Shown: positions 20,311 through 31,640, counted from the stretch's first letter. The stretch is 64,000 bases of DNA from Setophaga petechia (GCA_024362935.1 JANCRA010000025.1:13852936-13916935), one strand, 5' to 3'. Notes: generated by a model not told the origin, from the letters alone. Translations and numbers: made by a program.

Positions 20311-22249
20311 TCCTCATAAGGCTGTCCTTTGTGGGAGGGAGGGGATGTGCCCTGTAATTTAGTGACCATTCATTCTAAATGAGAAGGTTAATAGCTTGGC
20401 CACTTCATATTTTAACCCTAAGCTTTTCTCCCTCTCTAATTGTAAAGCATAATAGGTTTTATTTCCATATGGCCGTTCCCTGTGGGGCTCTGTCTGGATG
20501 TATCAATCAAAGCCTTCCTGCCACATTTTGGGTCTTGGGGGCAGATTCTGCCCTCAGGAGAGCATGAAGTAGGGTCACCCAGCTGCCAGCAAAGTCACCC
20601 CGTTTTTCCTGCACTGCTGGGAGCAGGCAAGGCAGAGATGGCCACTCAGATAACTGCAGCATGGCTGGGTGCTGAGGGCTTAGCAAATGGGATTGTTGAT
20701 CTGGGTGATTAACTTGGAGTGACTGGGTGCTTCTGGTGCCATGGTCTAGCAGGGCAGGCAGTGTCCTGGGGGCTGGGGCATACACACAGAGCTGGTGGCA
20801 TTCATCCCTCTCCTCCCAGCAGGAAAATGAGACTTAGGCATGAGGGTAAACCAGGAAAGCTGGGTGTGCAAAACCCAAACCTCGAAAGGTGTGAAATGCA
20901 GAAGAATAAATCAGGACAGGATAAATTATGCTCAGGAATAAATCAGCTGGCCCTTCTCTTGCCAACTTCTCCTTTCTCCCTTCTCCCTTCTCCTTTCTCC
21001 ATGCCTGTTCACTTGTATTTTCACTGGGTCACAGGTTTGAAACAAGCCAGTGCTTCCACAGGCACAGCCGTTCCACCACAGGCAGGTGGTTTGCAGCAGG
21101 ATCCTCATCTTGAACTCAGGGAAAAGCAGAAGTGCACGGGCAGAGCTCTCTGGGGAGCTGGGAACAGGAACCTAGAGGTTCTTCTGGCCAACACTGTGAT
21201 GTGTTTATCAGATCTCTGTTCAGGAGCCTGCAGCATCCTTCCTGCCTAACTGTAGTGATATCCTGCTAGCATGGGAACCTCTGGAGCTGAGCCTCAGGTG
21301 TTTGGTGACAGCTGCTGAAAGTGGAGGAGTCAATGGATGACAGGGTCACTAACAGTGCAGACAGGTCTCTTCTTTCCACTTATGCACTGCTGGTTTAAAC
21401 TGGGCTGGTGACAGAGAGAGCTGAGCAGCCTCTGTCACTGTGTGGCTGCATCCAGCCCTGGGGAGGCTCTGAGCTGAGTACCAGGCTGAGGTACAGGGGT
21501 GCTCTTCTGGTGCCTTGGAGGATGAAAGGGATTTGTGTAAAATGCAAAGTGTAAAGCCATTTCTCACCCCCTGTGGAAATGCAGTGGGAGGAGCAGCCCC
21601 TGCCTCCAGTTGCTGAAGAGGCTGGGGTGAGAAGGGGTGCAGGCAGCCCCCATCCCACTTTCAGCATCCCAGGTCTTTTCTAACAGCCCCTAGGTTCAAG
21701 ACTGTGCTCCTTTCTCTCTTCATCCAAGACAGAAAAAGCTGAGTATCTCAAAACTCCCCAGTTACAAGCAGGACTGCTCTGGAAAGGTCTGGAGATGACT
21801 CACTAGATTAGTCACTAGCTCTTTTATTTTGAGGGTGGGCACCTAAAATCCCTTCAGCCCATGAATCTGCCAGCCACCCCCCATTTCCAGCTGCCTACAG
21901 TCACTTTCCTCCAAGTGACTTGACAGGTTTTGAAAGTCTTTCATGGACCTTGTTCTGTTTCCCTTACACTGGAACCAACATTGTGTCTAAACCAGTTTAA
22001 ATTATGTTTATCCCAGGTGAATTTATTTACACATTCTAAATTAGGTAAACCAGTAATAGTGCAGCTTAAATGTTTCAAGAGCAACTACATTAGGAATCTG
22101 GAAATAAATAATTTCTGTTATATGTCAGGGAGGTTTTTCTACAAGTAAGGCAGACCTCACACTAAAGCCAATACTGGGAATGTCAACTCCCTGCCCTTGG
22201 TATTTACAGAGAAACTGGATTAAGTCACTCCACCTCATGTAGAATAATA
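20311..22249. other. Intergenic, no gene seen
   Basis: Unique sequence with a short CT-rich repeat (TTCTCC-type) at 20967-21001 and a 22-bp exact repeat of a segment found about 1 kb upstream. AT-rich text at 21990-22130 could be conserved non-coding DNA. Confidence 0.5.
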
Positions 22250-22490
22250 ATGTTTAGCATGTAAGCAGCATTTTACAATTTCACAGCAATAAACACAGAT
22301 ACCATGGTAATGAGAACTGACAAGGCACTAGCATTAACTAATTAAGTCTTGCAACTTCCCTGAGGTATCTAAATATGACCATTCCCATTTCATAGATGAG
22401 GAAATTATACCTGAATTGATTTGCTCACAGTCACAGAGCAATTCAGTGAAAGAGCTGGGACCATGACTCAGTCCTGCTAATGTTTGGATG
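22250..22490 (-). mobile_element. MIR-type SINE
   Basis: The plus strand reads reverse MIR: CCCATTTCATAGATGAGGAA, ATTTGCTCACAGTCACAGAG, and AAAGAGCTGGGACCATGACT. These parallel the antisense MIR core of CCATTTTACAGATGAGGAAA, then TTGCCCAAGGTCACACAGC and GCAGAGC-GGGA. The order and spacing match a near full-length copy. MIR is ancient in amniotes, so a diverged copy in a bird is expected. Confidence 0.7.
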
Positions 22491-24617
22491 GCTGCTCAGC
22501 CCTCTGTGAGGCTCTGCCTTATTTCTAGACCCCTGCATCAGCACAGCCTGGTATCCCATCCTTAGCAAGATTTAGAGATCAATCACTTTCAATTTCTGCT
22601 GACTGCTGTGAAGGAATGGGATTTGAATATCTCTCTAGCCAAAATGCAGCAGCAAAGTGTGGAGGTATTGGTGATGTTGGAAATGGATGCTGGTGAAGCC
22701 ACAAGTTAGCACTGGAGAGCTGCACTCCCCACAGAAGCAGCACAGCAGGAAAAGCAACTGGCAGGTGGGTGTCAAATGAAGCTTTGGAAAGGTTGTGTTG
22801 GCTGAAACCACCACGGGCTTTGCCTTTCCAGCCCCACCACAGCTGCAGGAATTGGTGTGCACACAATTCAAACCTGTATGGGCTCAGTGGTTCACACCAA
22901 CACTGCATCTGGCCCAGAAACCTCGGTGGGAGCACAGCCCTGGCACCAGCACTGAGCAGGAGCCCCTTTCCTCTGTGCAGGAGGTGCTCAGCTCTTCTCA
23001 CAGCGTGTGAGATCAGCAGCTTTGCACAAGAGGTGCAGCTTTCCCTCACATCACCTCTTCAGGCCCAGGCTACAAAACCTGGTTACCACAAAGAGATTTT
23101 CAGCCACTCTGCCAGCTCTGCTCACACACCACCAATCCGCCTCTAGGAAGGTGTTGAACAGAGACTGAGTTGTGGCTTGTAAGCAATATGGAATTTTAAC
23201 TCCCCTCTAGGAGCATCATCTATCTCTGCTGGAGTGACTGATGAGGATGGTGCTGTGCATGGAGCACTGCCCTGCTGTGCAGCACCCTCTGCATCTGTCT
23301 GGGGCTGTTTTCTCTGCCTGTGAGTGCTTCACTCCTCAGCACAGAGTGCTGCACCTGAGCCAGAGAGCTCAGGCTGTGGGTGAGTCCCAGTGAGCCCTCA
23401 CTGCTGTTCATGGCAGGCTGCAGGAGCCAGTCCTGGAGCACACAGCACACATATCAGCACTGCTAACTGCTGCTCTGGAAACAATTAAACATCTCTTTGT
23501 TTATGCCCAAATACTGCTGCCTGCCTGTGGAGTAGCTGTGGACAGCAGGAGCAGGGACAGCAGACCTGGGGAGGTACTGAAGTGTTGGGGTTTGTGTGTG
23601 TCCACTTTGCTTCCCAGTGAGATTTCAGGGCAGATCACTGGCTCCCCATCTTGTTCCGTGGCTGTTCAAGCCAGCCTGTGTCTGACTCATCTCCCTGCCA
23701 GATGTACCCAGCAGCAGCTGTGAGCATGGCTGACCACAAACAAACCCCCACGCAGCAGCAGGCCCCTCTCTGCTGCTCTTTGGGGAAAGATCCACATTCC
23801 CTGCCTTCAAATCCATTGCCACAAATTCTCATTCGCCTGTTGATGGCTCTCTAGGGGACAAAACATCAAGTTACAACCTGTGGTTTTCAGCCCCAATGGG
23901 TTAGGAGCAGAAAATCTGTTGAGACCTAAGGCTTAGATCTGTTGGTTTGATGTGTAGTTCAGTAAAGCACACAGGAGAGGAGCTGTGATGGAGGGTGCTT
24001 TGCCACATCAGTGCTAGCCAAATTCCCAGGAGGGAGATGCTTTTCAAGGAAGAGAGTCCATGCAACCTAAAGAGGCCCAATGTTGCTAATTTTCTGCCTA
24101 AACCAATGATGGTGTGTGCAACTGCTGCTTTGCTTCATGGAAAGTGTGGCTCCACTTCAGTAATGTGAAATTACTTCTCCTTTCCAGTGGTTTGTTCAGC
24201 TGAAAATAGTGTTGTGGAGTAAATATCTGGGTGCTGCAAAGAGAATCTATCAGATTCTCAGATGCTAGGTCAGGTTCTCAGAGTGGCTGCTCTCACACTG
24301 GACAAATGGAATGTGTACATTCAGGAGACAAAAGAAATAACTGCACAGCTCTTTCACAACTGCAGTGTCCATGGCATAACACCTGGGTCTGTGCCTGAGG
24401 AGCTGGAGAGTGCATTCCAGCCAAGCAGCAGATGAACCTCAAACTGCTCAGGATGCAGGCTGCAGGAATAATGGAAAACCTTCTGGTGACTCAAAGCTGG
24501 AGAGAAGTGTTTGTGTCCCAGCCAAAGCTGCAGCCCTGTTGGTGGTAGTTGAAGTTGAACCTCAGCAATAGACCTGTGCAAGCTGGTTCACTGCACCACA
24601 ATGCCAAAAGCAGTGAG
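22491..24617. other. Intergenic, no gene seen
   Basis: Unique non-coding sequence with moderate GC. No recognisable exon, RNA gene or repeat. Confidence 0.5.
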
Positions 24618-25270
24618 AATGGCACTTTTCTCTTGTTCTACTTCTGTTTCCAATTCCTGTCTCCCATGCTTTCCAGCACTGCCCCTGTTCTCTCTCATGC
24701 CTCCATTTCACAGCTGTTGTCTGTGCCCACCCAACTCTTTTCTCTTCTCTGCCTTAACAACTGGCTCTCCTTTTTATTGACTCCCTCATCTTTTCTCTTG
24801 GTAACTTAAAACTTTATATTGTTAGGCTGTTGAGACTGCACATTTTCTACCTTCCTCATCTCACCTTCTTATGCTGCCCTGGAGCATCCCACTCACCAGC
24901 AGACCTTACCTTCACTGTGCATTTCCTGGTTTATTCAGCTTATCCCTCCCTGACTGCCATCTCTCAGACATTCCCCACTCTTTTTTTTTCCTCTCTCCCT
25001 CACAGCATTCCAGCTTCTTCCATTCCATAAGTGTTTGTGGCTACAGACTTTTCCTTACTCCCTGCTAATTAGTATTAGTACTTACTTCCCCCTCTCAGAG
25101 AATTCACCAGTTTCTCTCATCCCTTGTGTCTCTCTCATCCTACACAGTCTCTTGACTGCAACACTGTCCTCTATTTCAAATCTGTTTTGCTCTCTTTCAA
25201 CCACTCCTCTTGGCTTTCATGACTCTTATGTCAGCCCCTTGTGTGCCACTGCTTTCCCTGCTTCTTAGGA
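24618..25270 (+). repeat. Pyrimidine-rich low-complexity block
   Basis: About 650 bp with strong C+T bias on the plus strand, including words such as CTCTTTTCTCTTCTCTGCC and TTTTTTTTTCCTCTCTCCCT. It is not a simple repeat. Chance frames here are Ser/Leu/Phe-rich, as expected from composition. Confidence 0.75.
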
Positions 25271-25702
25271 AATCATAACTAGTGGCTCAAAAGAAGTAAT
25301 TATCAAGATTATGCAACATGGCTTTTTTTTTTTCTCTTGACTCTCCTGGTTTAGTTAAAAGAAGCAAAATTTCTCAACTGCTTCCACACCTCTTCTGTGA
25401 TCCCTCTGGCTGCCTCCATGACTCCAGCTCTCCCACTATCCAGAAAAATCTGTGCCTTAATTTTCACTGTATGTGCTTCAGTTTCCCTGATTTGTTGTTT
25501 GAGAAGGAAAAGCAGATCCAGGGGTGAAAGCCAGACCTCCCAGTGCTAAATACTGCAGTCCCTACTCTGTTCAGGAATGCTTTTCCACTGTGCTATGTAA
25601 ACCCAAAAAACCTCTTTGCTCAGTAGGCATTGAAAAGGGAACAAGGGATTTGAAGATGGATCAAAGTATGAAGAATCCAGAAGGTAGAAGTAGCTTGGGG
25701 TG

Positions 25703-26335
25703 TGTCCAGGTTTAGAGTAAATTTGGGAAAAAATTCCCCAAAGTAGCTCCAGTGAGAAAAACAGATCCAATCGGCCCCTCCCCCCCTCAACTGGTCCGGG
25801 AGGAAAACAGTACCTCCTTGGAGAAAGGTGGAAAAAAAACTGTTTATTAAACAATAAAACTAAAACAATATCAAACAATGAGAGAAAACCCCCTCCCCGG
25901 GTTGCAGCTCACTCAGTCTCTGATCAGTCCCTCCAGTGCTGGAATTGTCGCAGGCCAGGCCCGGCCCGGTGGGCCAGAAATGTGAGCTGCCGGTGCTTCC
26001 CTGAGTGTTCAATCCAGAGCAGGTTTCAAAAGGTCCAAAGAAAAAGGGAAAAAAAAGAGAAAAAAAAACAGTCCAGGGAACTTCTTTGCCTCAGCTAGCT
26101 GAAAACTAACTAAAAAGCCAAGAAGTGCTCTGTCCGTCGTCCTCTGCAGACAACCACCGCCGGCCCGCAGAAGGAATGTGGGGGAGTGACAGGAGTATCT
26201 GGAGGGAAAAAAAAAACCTGCATTTTCTCTCCCCCTTCACTGTCTGCAATAAGACTTAAAGGTGCAAATTTACTATTTGGCACAAACAGAACAAGACGAT
26301 TGGGGATAAAAGCATCATACAGCCAACCCAGGACA
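25703..26335 (-). mobile_element. Solo LTR of an endogenous retrovirus (ERVL-like), 633 bp
   Basis: The element starts TGTCCAGGTTT and ends AACCCAGGACA, so it has TG/CA termini within an imperfect 11-bp inverted repeat. It is flanked by an exact 5-bp direct repeat GGGTG (25698-25702 and 26336-26340). A 5-bp duplication is typical of ERVL-class elements. Orientation is taken as minus because an AATAAA lies at 25848-25843 on that strand, giving about 490 bp upstream of it (U3/R) and about 140 bp downstream (U5). The centre (25930-26170) is CpG-rich. No internal viral sequence, primer-binding site or second LTR is present, so it is a solo LTR left by recombination. Confidence 0.9.
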
Positions 26336-26340
26336 GGGTG

Positions 26341-28699
26341 AAAGTAGGTGGCTTAATCACATCTGTCTTCTACTTCATAACTCAGCAAAAAGAAGCAAAG
26401 GCAGTGAGAGTTGCTGGTGTTAGATTGTTGAGGGAGGTCAGCACAAGGAAGGAAGCAGTAAAATTCAGACAGGCTAGAAAAGGGAGATGAAGCTCTTCAC
26501 AGCCAGAAATGCAAAAGTTCTGTTTTGAAGGAACAGAAATGTTAGGCTTTATCTATTGTTAAATCATGTCTCCTGAATTAGGAAAACTTGAACTTCCCAG
26601 AGCCAAGTCCTTCTGAGGATGTGCTGCCAGTAACAACAGAATCTGAGGTTTGGTGGGTCTTTTCTGCAAGTTTTTCTTCCTTTTGATTCCTTACGAGGGA
26701 AGACTGCAGTTCCTCCTGAACCTGGTTTATAGGAACACAGTCCACTGGGCTTTAGCTTAAAGCCAGGTGGTGGAAATGCAAGGAAGTTAAGAGTTCTTTT
26801 AAAAGAGATCTTTATTCACTATAATATCACTTCAGCTGGTGAGGAACTGACCTGTGCCTGTCAGAAATCCATTATCTTTCAGAGGCAGCCTACAAGGATC
26901 TACCTGTCATCAACCTAGCATTATGTTTAAGCTTTAGATCAGTGTTTCTGGAGAAAGTGGAAAACCTTACTCCCTTCTTTTTGTTTCTAGATTAAATGAT
27001 TTCCCATACAGAAATGGGGACATGCAGTCCCTGCAACTCTACAACCTTTTTTTAAAATTTGCTTTTGGCACTTTGAATTTGGTATTTGTTTTTTCCCCTC
27101 CAGAAAGTGAGCTCACAAATCCAGAAATTACCTGGAACAATGAAAACAAGGGGCTTTGATTTGGTCCATCAGCCTCAGTGTGGCTCTACATGGTACAAGG
27201 ACTCAACCTTCAGCCAGTTTGGGAAGAAAGGATGAGAAAAAGCACAGAAGACAGGGGAGGAGGGTAAGTATGGAAGATAGAGAGCAGCCAGGACTGGATA
27301 TTGAGCTAAAAAATCAGTGGCAGGGGAACATTTACCAGCAGCCCAGGCAAAAAAAAAAAAAAATATCAGAGGGAGAATATAGCATACTTGGAAAGGACAC
27401 TGACCAGAGCAGGCTTTGGTTTTGTTAGTTATGGACAGGAAACTCACAACCAAAGGTGGCTTGGAAGAGAAGGAGCACGTGAATCAAAGAAGAGGAAATG
27501 CCATAGTGTATTCACCAAGGCTCTGCCTACTGTTGAATAGCAGAGGGAGAGCAGAGCTTTTTGTGCTTGAACAAGAAGTTTAAAGAAGTCTTTCAAGAAT
27601 AGTTTAAGAATCTAGAAAAAGGAAACAACCTGAAGTGATTGTGGGCAGCCCCTACCATCCTGGAATAAAAAGAACAATACAAGAGAAAACACAGTCCAAA
27701 GAAATAATGGGGACGATAGAGGGAGCCAAATTAATTCAAAAAAACATTAGGCAAAATTGGTACCATAGCTCTTCTGACAAAAAGAGAGATTAGGCGTTTT
27801 CATTTAAAGTTCACAAAGCTCTTAGCAGGGTAGAGAGTGGGGATACTACAAAGCTGTTTGACCCAGTGTCAAGAACAAGCAAAGATGCAGCAGTAAGATA
27901 AGCCACAGCTGGACATGGCAGGAATTCAGGCAGGAATGTCAGCACAGAGCAAGACAGAAATGCAACATAAACTCCTCTTACATGGCCAGGGCACCAGAAG
28001 TTAGCTCCATGGAAGAACTGGGCATTAGGTAATGCTGTAGAATTCTGTAACTAGCCCCGAGGAAACTGTGCCTGAGGATTTGTCACCCCTAGATCTTTCA
28101 CACAGAACTGCTGGTATTTTATAGTGATCCTGCATGCTGACAGAGTGCCCTGAGCTGGCCTGCCCTCTCCTCTCACAGTTACTGCAGGGAGCTGCAGCTG
28201 GCTCAATCCAGTGCAGGCAGACACAATACACAAGAGATCAGATTCTGTCTTGCTCAAGACCAAGTCTTGCAGTCATTGTGCCTTGAAACACAGGCAGGGT
28301 TTCAGTATAGCATGTTGGTCTCCTTCAAACAATAAATGAACCAAGTCAAAAGCTTTTAGGGAAAACAGATGCAAAGGCTGAACTTAGGAAGATAACTAAT
28401 AAAGCACTTCAAAAGTAGAGTACATTTTGGCAAAAACCTTATTGAGGAAGGCATAGGAAATCCATTTTCTGTGTGCAATTTACAGTGAAGGAAAGCAAGG
28501 TCTGTGTCTGAAGAAAAATCGGGTGTCTGATGACACCTCCTGTGCCATCCTCTCAGCCATGCCATTTCTCAAGTGACCCTCCCAGACGTCCAGAGAGCAC
28601 AGCAGTTGCCACACCAGATGAGCCTGGTAGCCTTCCTAATCCAGTCTTCTCACTCCAACAGTTGCTACCCTCTGATACTTCAAAGAAAGGTGCAAGAAA
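26341..28699. other. Intergenic, purine-rich, no gene seen
   Basis: From about 26350 to 27960 the plus strand is purine-rich (many GAAG, AGAAA and GGAG words), the opposite of the block left of the LTR. A poly(A) run lies at about 27350-27363. A consensus donor-like GAGGAGG|GTAAGTATGG occurs near 27262, with no matching exon evidence. Confidence 0.45.
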
Positions 28700-29070
28700 C
28701 CCCATAGTGGACAATTATAGAATAACCCGCCCACAAGGGAAGTTTTTCCCTAATCCCTTGCCATCAGTTAGTGGTTATATTGTGCCTTGAAGCCTGACAG
28801 TTTATATCCCTTCTAAAATTTATTTATATCCTGTCTAATGTGACCATGAATGTTCTTGGTATCCATATAAATGTCTAATCCTTTTCTGAATCCTGCTAAT
28901 CTCCTGGCCTCAATGAAACCTCGTGGTAACAAATGCCATGTGTTAATTACACATGGTACAAATATTTCCTTGCACCATTTTAAATTCGCTTCCTTCCAGT
29001 TTCAGTGGGTATCCCTTGATCCTGCAATAGGAAAAAGGGCAATGAAATTAGAGCTTGTTCATTCTTGCTG
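28700..29070 (-). mobile_element. Ancient CR1-like LINE remnant, antisense
   Basis: The order TTTTCTGAATCCTGCTAATC, GGCCTCAATGAAACC, CATGTGTTAATTACACATGG, AAATATTTCCTTGCACC, TTCAGTGGGTATCCCTTGAT follows the antisense 3' region of old amniote CR1 families. It is clearly diverged and has no intact frame. Confidence 0.65.
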
Positions 29071-30677
29071 AGCCACGCTGCTGCTCCTTGATTTGTTTCT
29101 TCTCTAAACCAGCTTGTTCCCATCCTCAGCCAGTTTTCCCTGGTCAGGCTGTTAGGCAGTGGCCTGAGACACAGCACAGAGCTTATACCTTCACCTTGCT
29201 CCCTGTTGATATGTTCATTTGGAGTGGAAAAAGGGAGAGGAAACCCTGGAGATCTTAGAAGTGCATGCTGAAATCAGACTGCTTTATGTCAGCAGGTGTT
29301 AGGATGGCACTGAGTGATGCCACCAGCCTTTCCCTCCAAGTCAAAGACAGGGCAGGGTACCTGCAATGTGTTTTCCCATTGGAGCTTCAGGCTGCTCCTA
29401 GAAGGGGATTTCCCCCTCCCACTCCAACTCGGGCATTTCACTGCTTCCTCACATCCACACTAGTTAAGACCAGGCTGTGGGATTAGTGCAGTTCTGAAGG
29501 AGTTGCCCTCATCCACAGCCTAACTCTGCTCTGCTGCGACTGTGGTTGAACTCCAGTTTCACTCTGGTTTCACTGGAGCTAAGCCTAAGCTGAGGCAGCT
29601 GGGCACAGTGATCCTTGCAGCTGTTTTGAAGCTGGACTGCGGTGGGCACAGAGCTTGTCAGGTGCTGCAGTGACAGCACACGAGGTCACAGCTGCTCGGC
29701 GTTCCACTGGAGCTCTGTCCCGTTAACGCAGCTCCACAAGCAGGTAATTCATCCCTGTTTGTCGCTGAACGTTTTCCCGGAATACAATTCAAAACAGGGC
29801 AGCGTTGCTCTTTATTTCCGAGCCGGGAGGAACGGGGGCACCGGGAGCGTGGGTGACACGCAGAGCTGTCCCCGGGCACCGGAGCGCGTCCGGCTCCTCG
29901 TGGCAGCCGCATGCAGACAACAAGAAGCGCCGCTTGGGCTCCCTCACTCAGAGGCACGAAGTGGGAGCAAAAACCCTGCGGGATTCCCAGGGGTTCGCTG
30001 CACCAGGAGCCATCCCCGGCAGCTCCCGGTGCCAGCCAAGGCACGGGCACCGGGACCGGGACCAGCGGAGCCGCCGCGTGTGAGAGCGCCCCGCCCACCG
30101 CTCTAGCCCCGCCCCCGGTGGGCGCGGCCGGGCGGGCGCCGGGGGCCTGTTGTTGTGATGAGCGCGGGCCCCGCCCCCTCCTCGTGCACGGCCGCGCGCC
30201 GCCCCGCCCTCACGCCTTTTGTCCCCGCCCCACCGGGCCCGCTCCGCCCCGCCTCCCGCCCGATCGCACCTTCCCATTGGCGCTCCCTCCTCCGGGACAC
30301 GCCCCCCCGCGCGCGGAGCCCCGCCTCGCCCCGCGCGGCCCCCCTCGCGCCCATCTGTTCCCGGCGGCGCGGCCGCTCCTGCGCGGGGCGCGGGCGGGGA
30401 GGCGGAGGGCGCCGAGGGCGATGAGGATGGGCCCGCGCAGCGGCGGCCGCCCGCGGTAGGGGGGGCAGCGGCAGCAGCAGCGCCCCCGCCGGCCCTGAGC
30501 CGCCCCGTGCGCGGGCGGCAGCGAGGGGGCAGCGCGGGGCCGCCGGGGGGCGGCCGCTGAGCGGCGTGGCGCCGGGGGGCGGGCGGGGCCGCAGCGCCGA
30601 GCGGCGGCGGCACCACACGCAGCCGCCCGCGGAGTGAAGGAGGCAGCGACCTAGCGGGCGGACGGCGGCCGCGGGAG

Positions 30678-30863
30678 ATGTGCCCGGAGGAGGACGGCGG
30701 CTGCGGCGGCGGCGGCGGCGGCAGCGTAGCCGGCACCGGTGGCCCCGAGGCGGCGGCTGCGGTGGCGCTGGACGAGCTCCGCTCCTGGTGGGAAGTCCCG
30801 GCCATCGCGCACTTTTGCTCGCTCTTCCGCACCGCCTTCCGCTTGCCCGACTTCGAGATCGAG
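30678..30863 (+). CDS. CECR2: CECR2 first coding exon, 62 codons
   Basis: CECR2 is a bromodomain protein that partners ISWI-family ATPases (SNF2L in the CERF complex) in chromatin remodelling in the nucleus and is needed for neural tube closure in mice. This exon encodes MCPEED at its start and, from residue 38, ELRSWWEVPAIAHFCSLF and RTAFRLPDFEIE, the highly conserved N-terminal block of CECR2. Between them is a Gly/Ala-rich insert encoded partly by a GGC repeat. The donor GAG|GTGAGA at 30863/30864 follows a complete codon and matches the known FEIE|ELE junction. The ATG has G at -3. The bromodomain lies in later exons outside the window. The frame remains open beyond the donor only because the island lacks stops. 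Confidence 0.95.
30703..30723 (+). repeat. CECR2: Coding (GGC)n repeat in CECR2 exon 1
   Basis: About six to seven GGC units encode a run of six Gly within residues 9-16 of the predicted protein. The human protein, as recalled, has a shorter GGAAGLG linker in this place, so the tract looks like a lineage expansion. Confidence 0.85.
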
Positions 30864-31640
30864 GTGAGAACCCCGCGGGCGCCGTGCCGCGTCCCGCCGG
30901 ACAGCCCGCGGGCTGTGTCCGTGCCGCCGCTCCCGCTGCGCCCCCGCTGCCCGCCTCTCCCGCTGCCCCGCGATGTGCCCGGGCGCACCCCCGGCCCCCG
31001 GCGAGCCGCCGGACTCCGCCGGGATGCGGCGCGGGGCGTTCGCTCCGCTCGCGGCGGACCCGGCAACTTCCCCGTCCCTCCCGGCGCGCTCGCAAACTTT
31101 GGGCGCGCCCGTCCCGGGCGGCGGCGGGCAGGAGCCCCCCGGCTCGGCGGGCGGCGGGGCGCACGGCGGGGGCGCAGCGGGGCCGGCCCCGCCGGGCCGC
31201 ATTGTTCCGCCGCCGGGCCGGTGTCCGCACACAAAGGTGGCGGGGGGACGGACGCGGCACGGAGCCCGCCGTGGGTCCCCCGTGCCCAAAATGGTGGCGG
31301 CGAGAGGCGGGCCCGGCCCGGTGACCCCCCAGCTCCCCCGGGGGTACCAGCCGCTGCTCTTGGGGGGTTCGCCCGGCCCGCTCAGCTGTGCCCGGGCCGG
31401 CTCCTTTTGTTGCGGGTGGGGGTCCCCACCTGGCCGGTGCCGCCGGAGGGTCCTGCCGAGCCTTTCTTGCGCATCCCGGCGAGGCCGGAGGGCTCCGCGG
31501 GGCACCGCGCCGCTCATTGTGCGGCTCCGCGGAGCCGCCGGGGCATCGGCGGTGCCTTCACCGCCGCCCCTGTGCCCCACCGAGGGAACGCGCTCGGCTT
31601 TCGTTCCTCCTGACCCGTTTTCCCTTGTAACTTTCTCGTG

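Larger units (their letters stand above)
29800..31640 (+). promoter_or_regulatory. CECR2: CECR2 CpG island and promoter
   Basis: About 1.8 kb of dense CpG and GC, very different from both flanks. GC boxes (CCGCCC/GGGCGG) are frequent at 30100-30470. An inverted CCAAT box (CCCATTGGC) lies at 30273-30281. A YY1-like CAAAATGGTGGC, one base off consensus, lies at 31287-31298 just inside intron 1. No TATA box is apparent, so initiation is probably dispersed between about 30.35 and 30.65 kb. The long minus-strand frames across the island (up to 428 codons) reflect a lack of AT-rich stop codons and are not called. Confidence 0.9.

Noticed and set aside
27255..27275. Consensus donor-like GAGGAGG|GTAAGTATGG as sign of a lncRNA exon
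   Set aside because: A single donor motif in purine-rich DNA is not enough; no linked acceptor, promoter or transcript evidence is visible.
29948..31234. 428-codon minus-strand open frame in the CECR2 region
   Set aside because: It overlaps the true plus-strand exon and several other long frames, is Arg/Pro/Ala/Gly-rich throughout, and has no domain. This is the expected effect of very high GC.
30864..31613. Extension of the CECR2 frame beyond residue 62
   Set aside because: A consensus donor ends the exon at the junction known for CECR2. The extension is low-complexity Pro/Arg/Gly sequence without similarity to CECR2.
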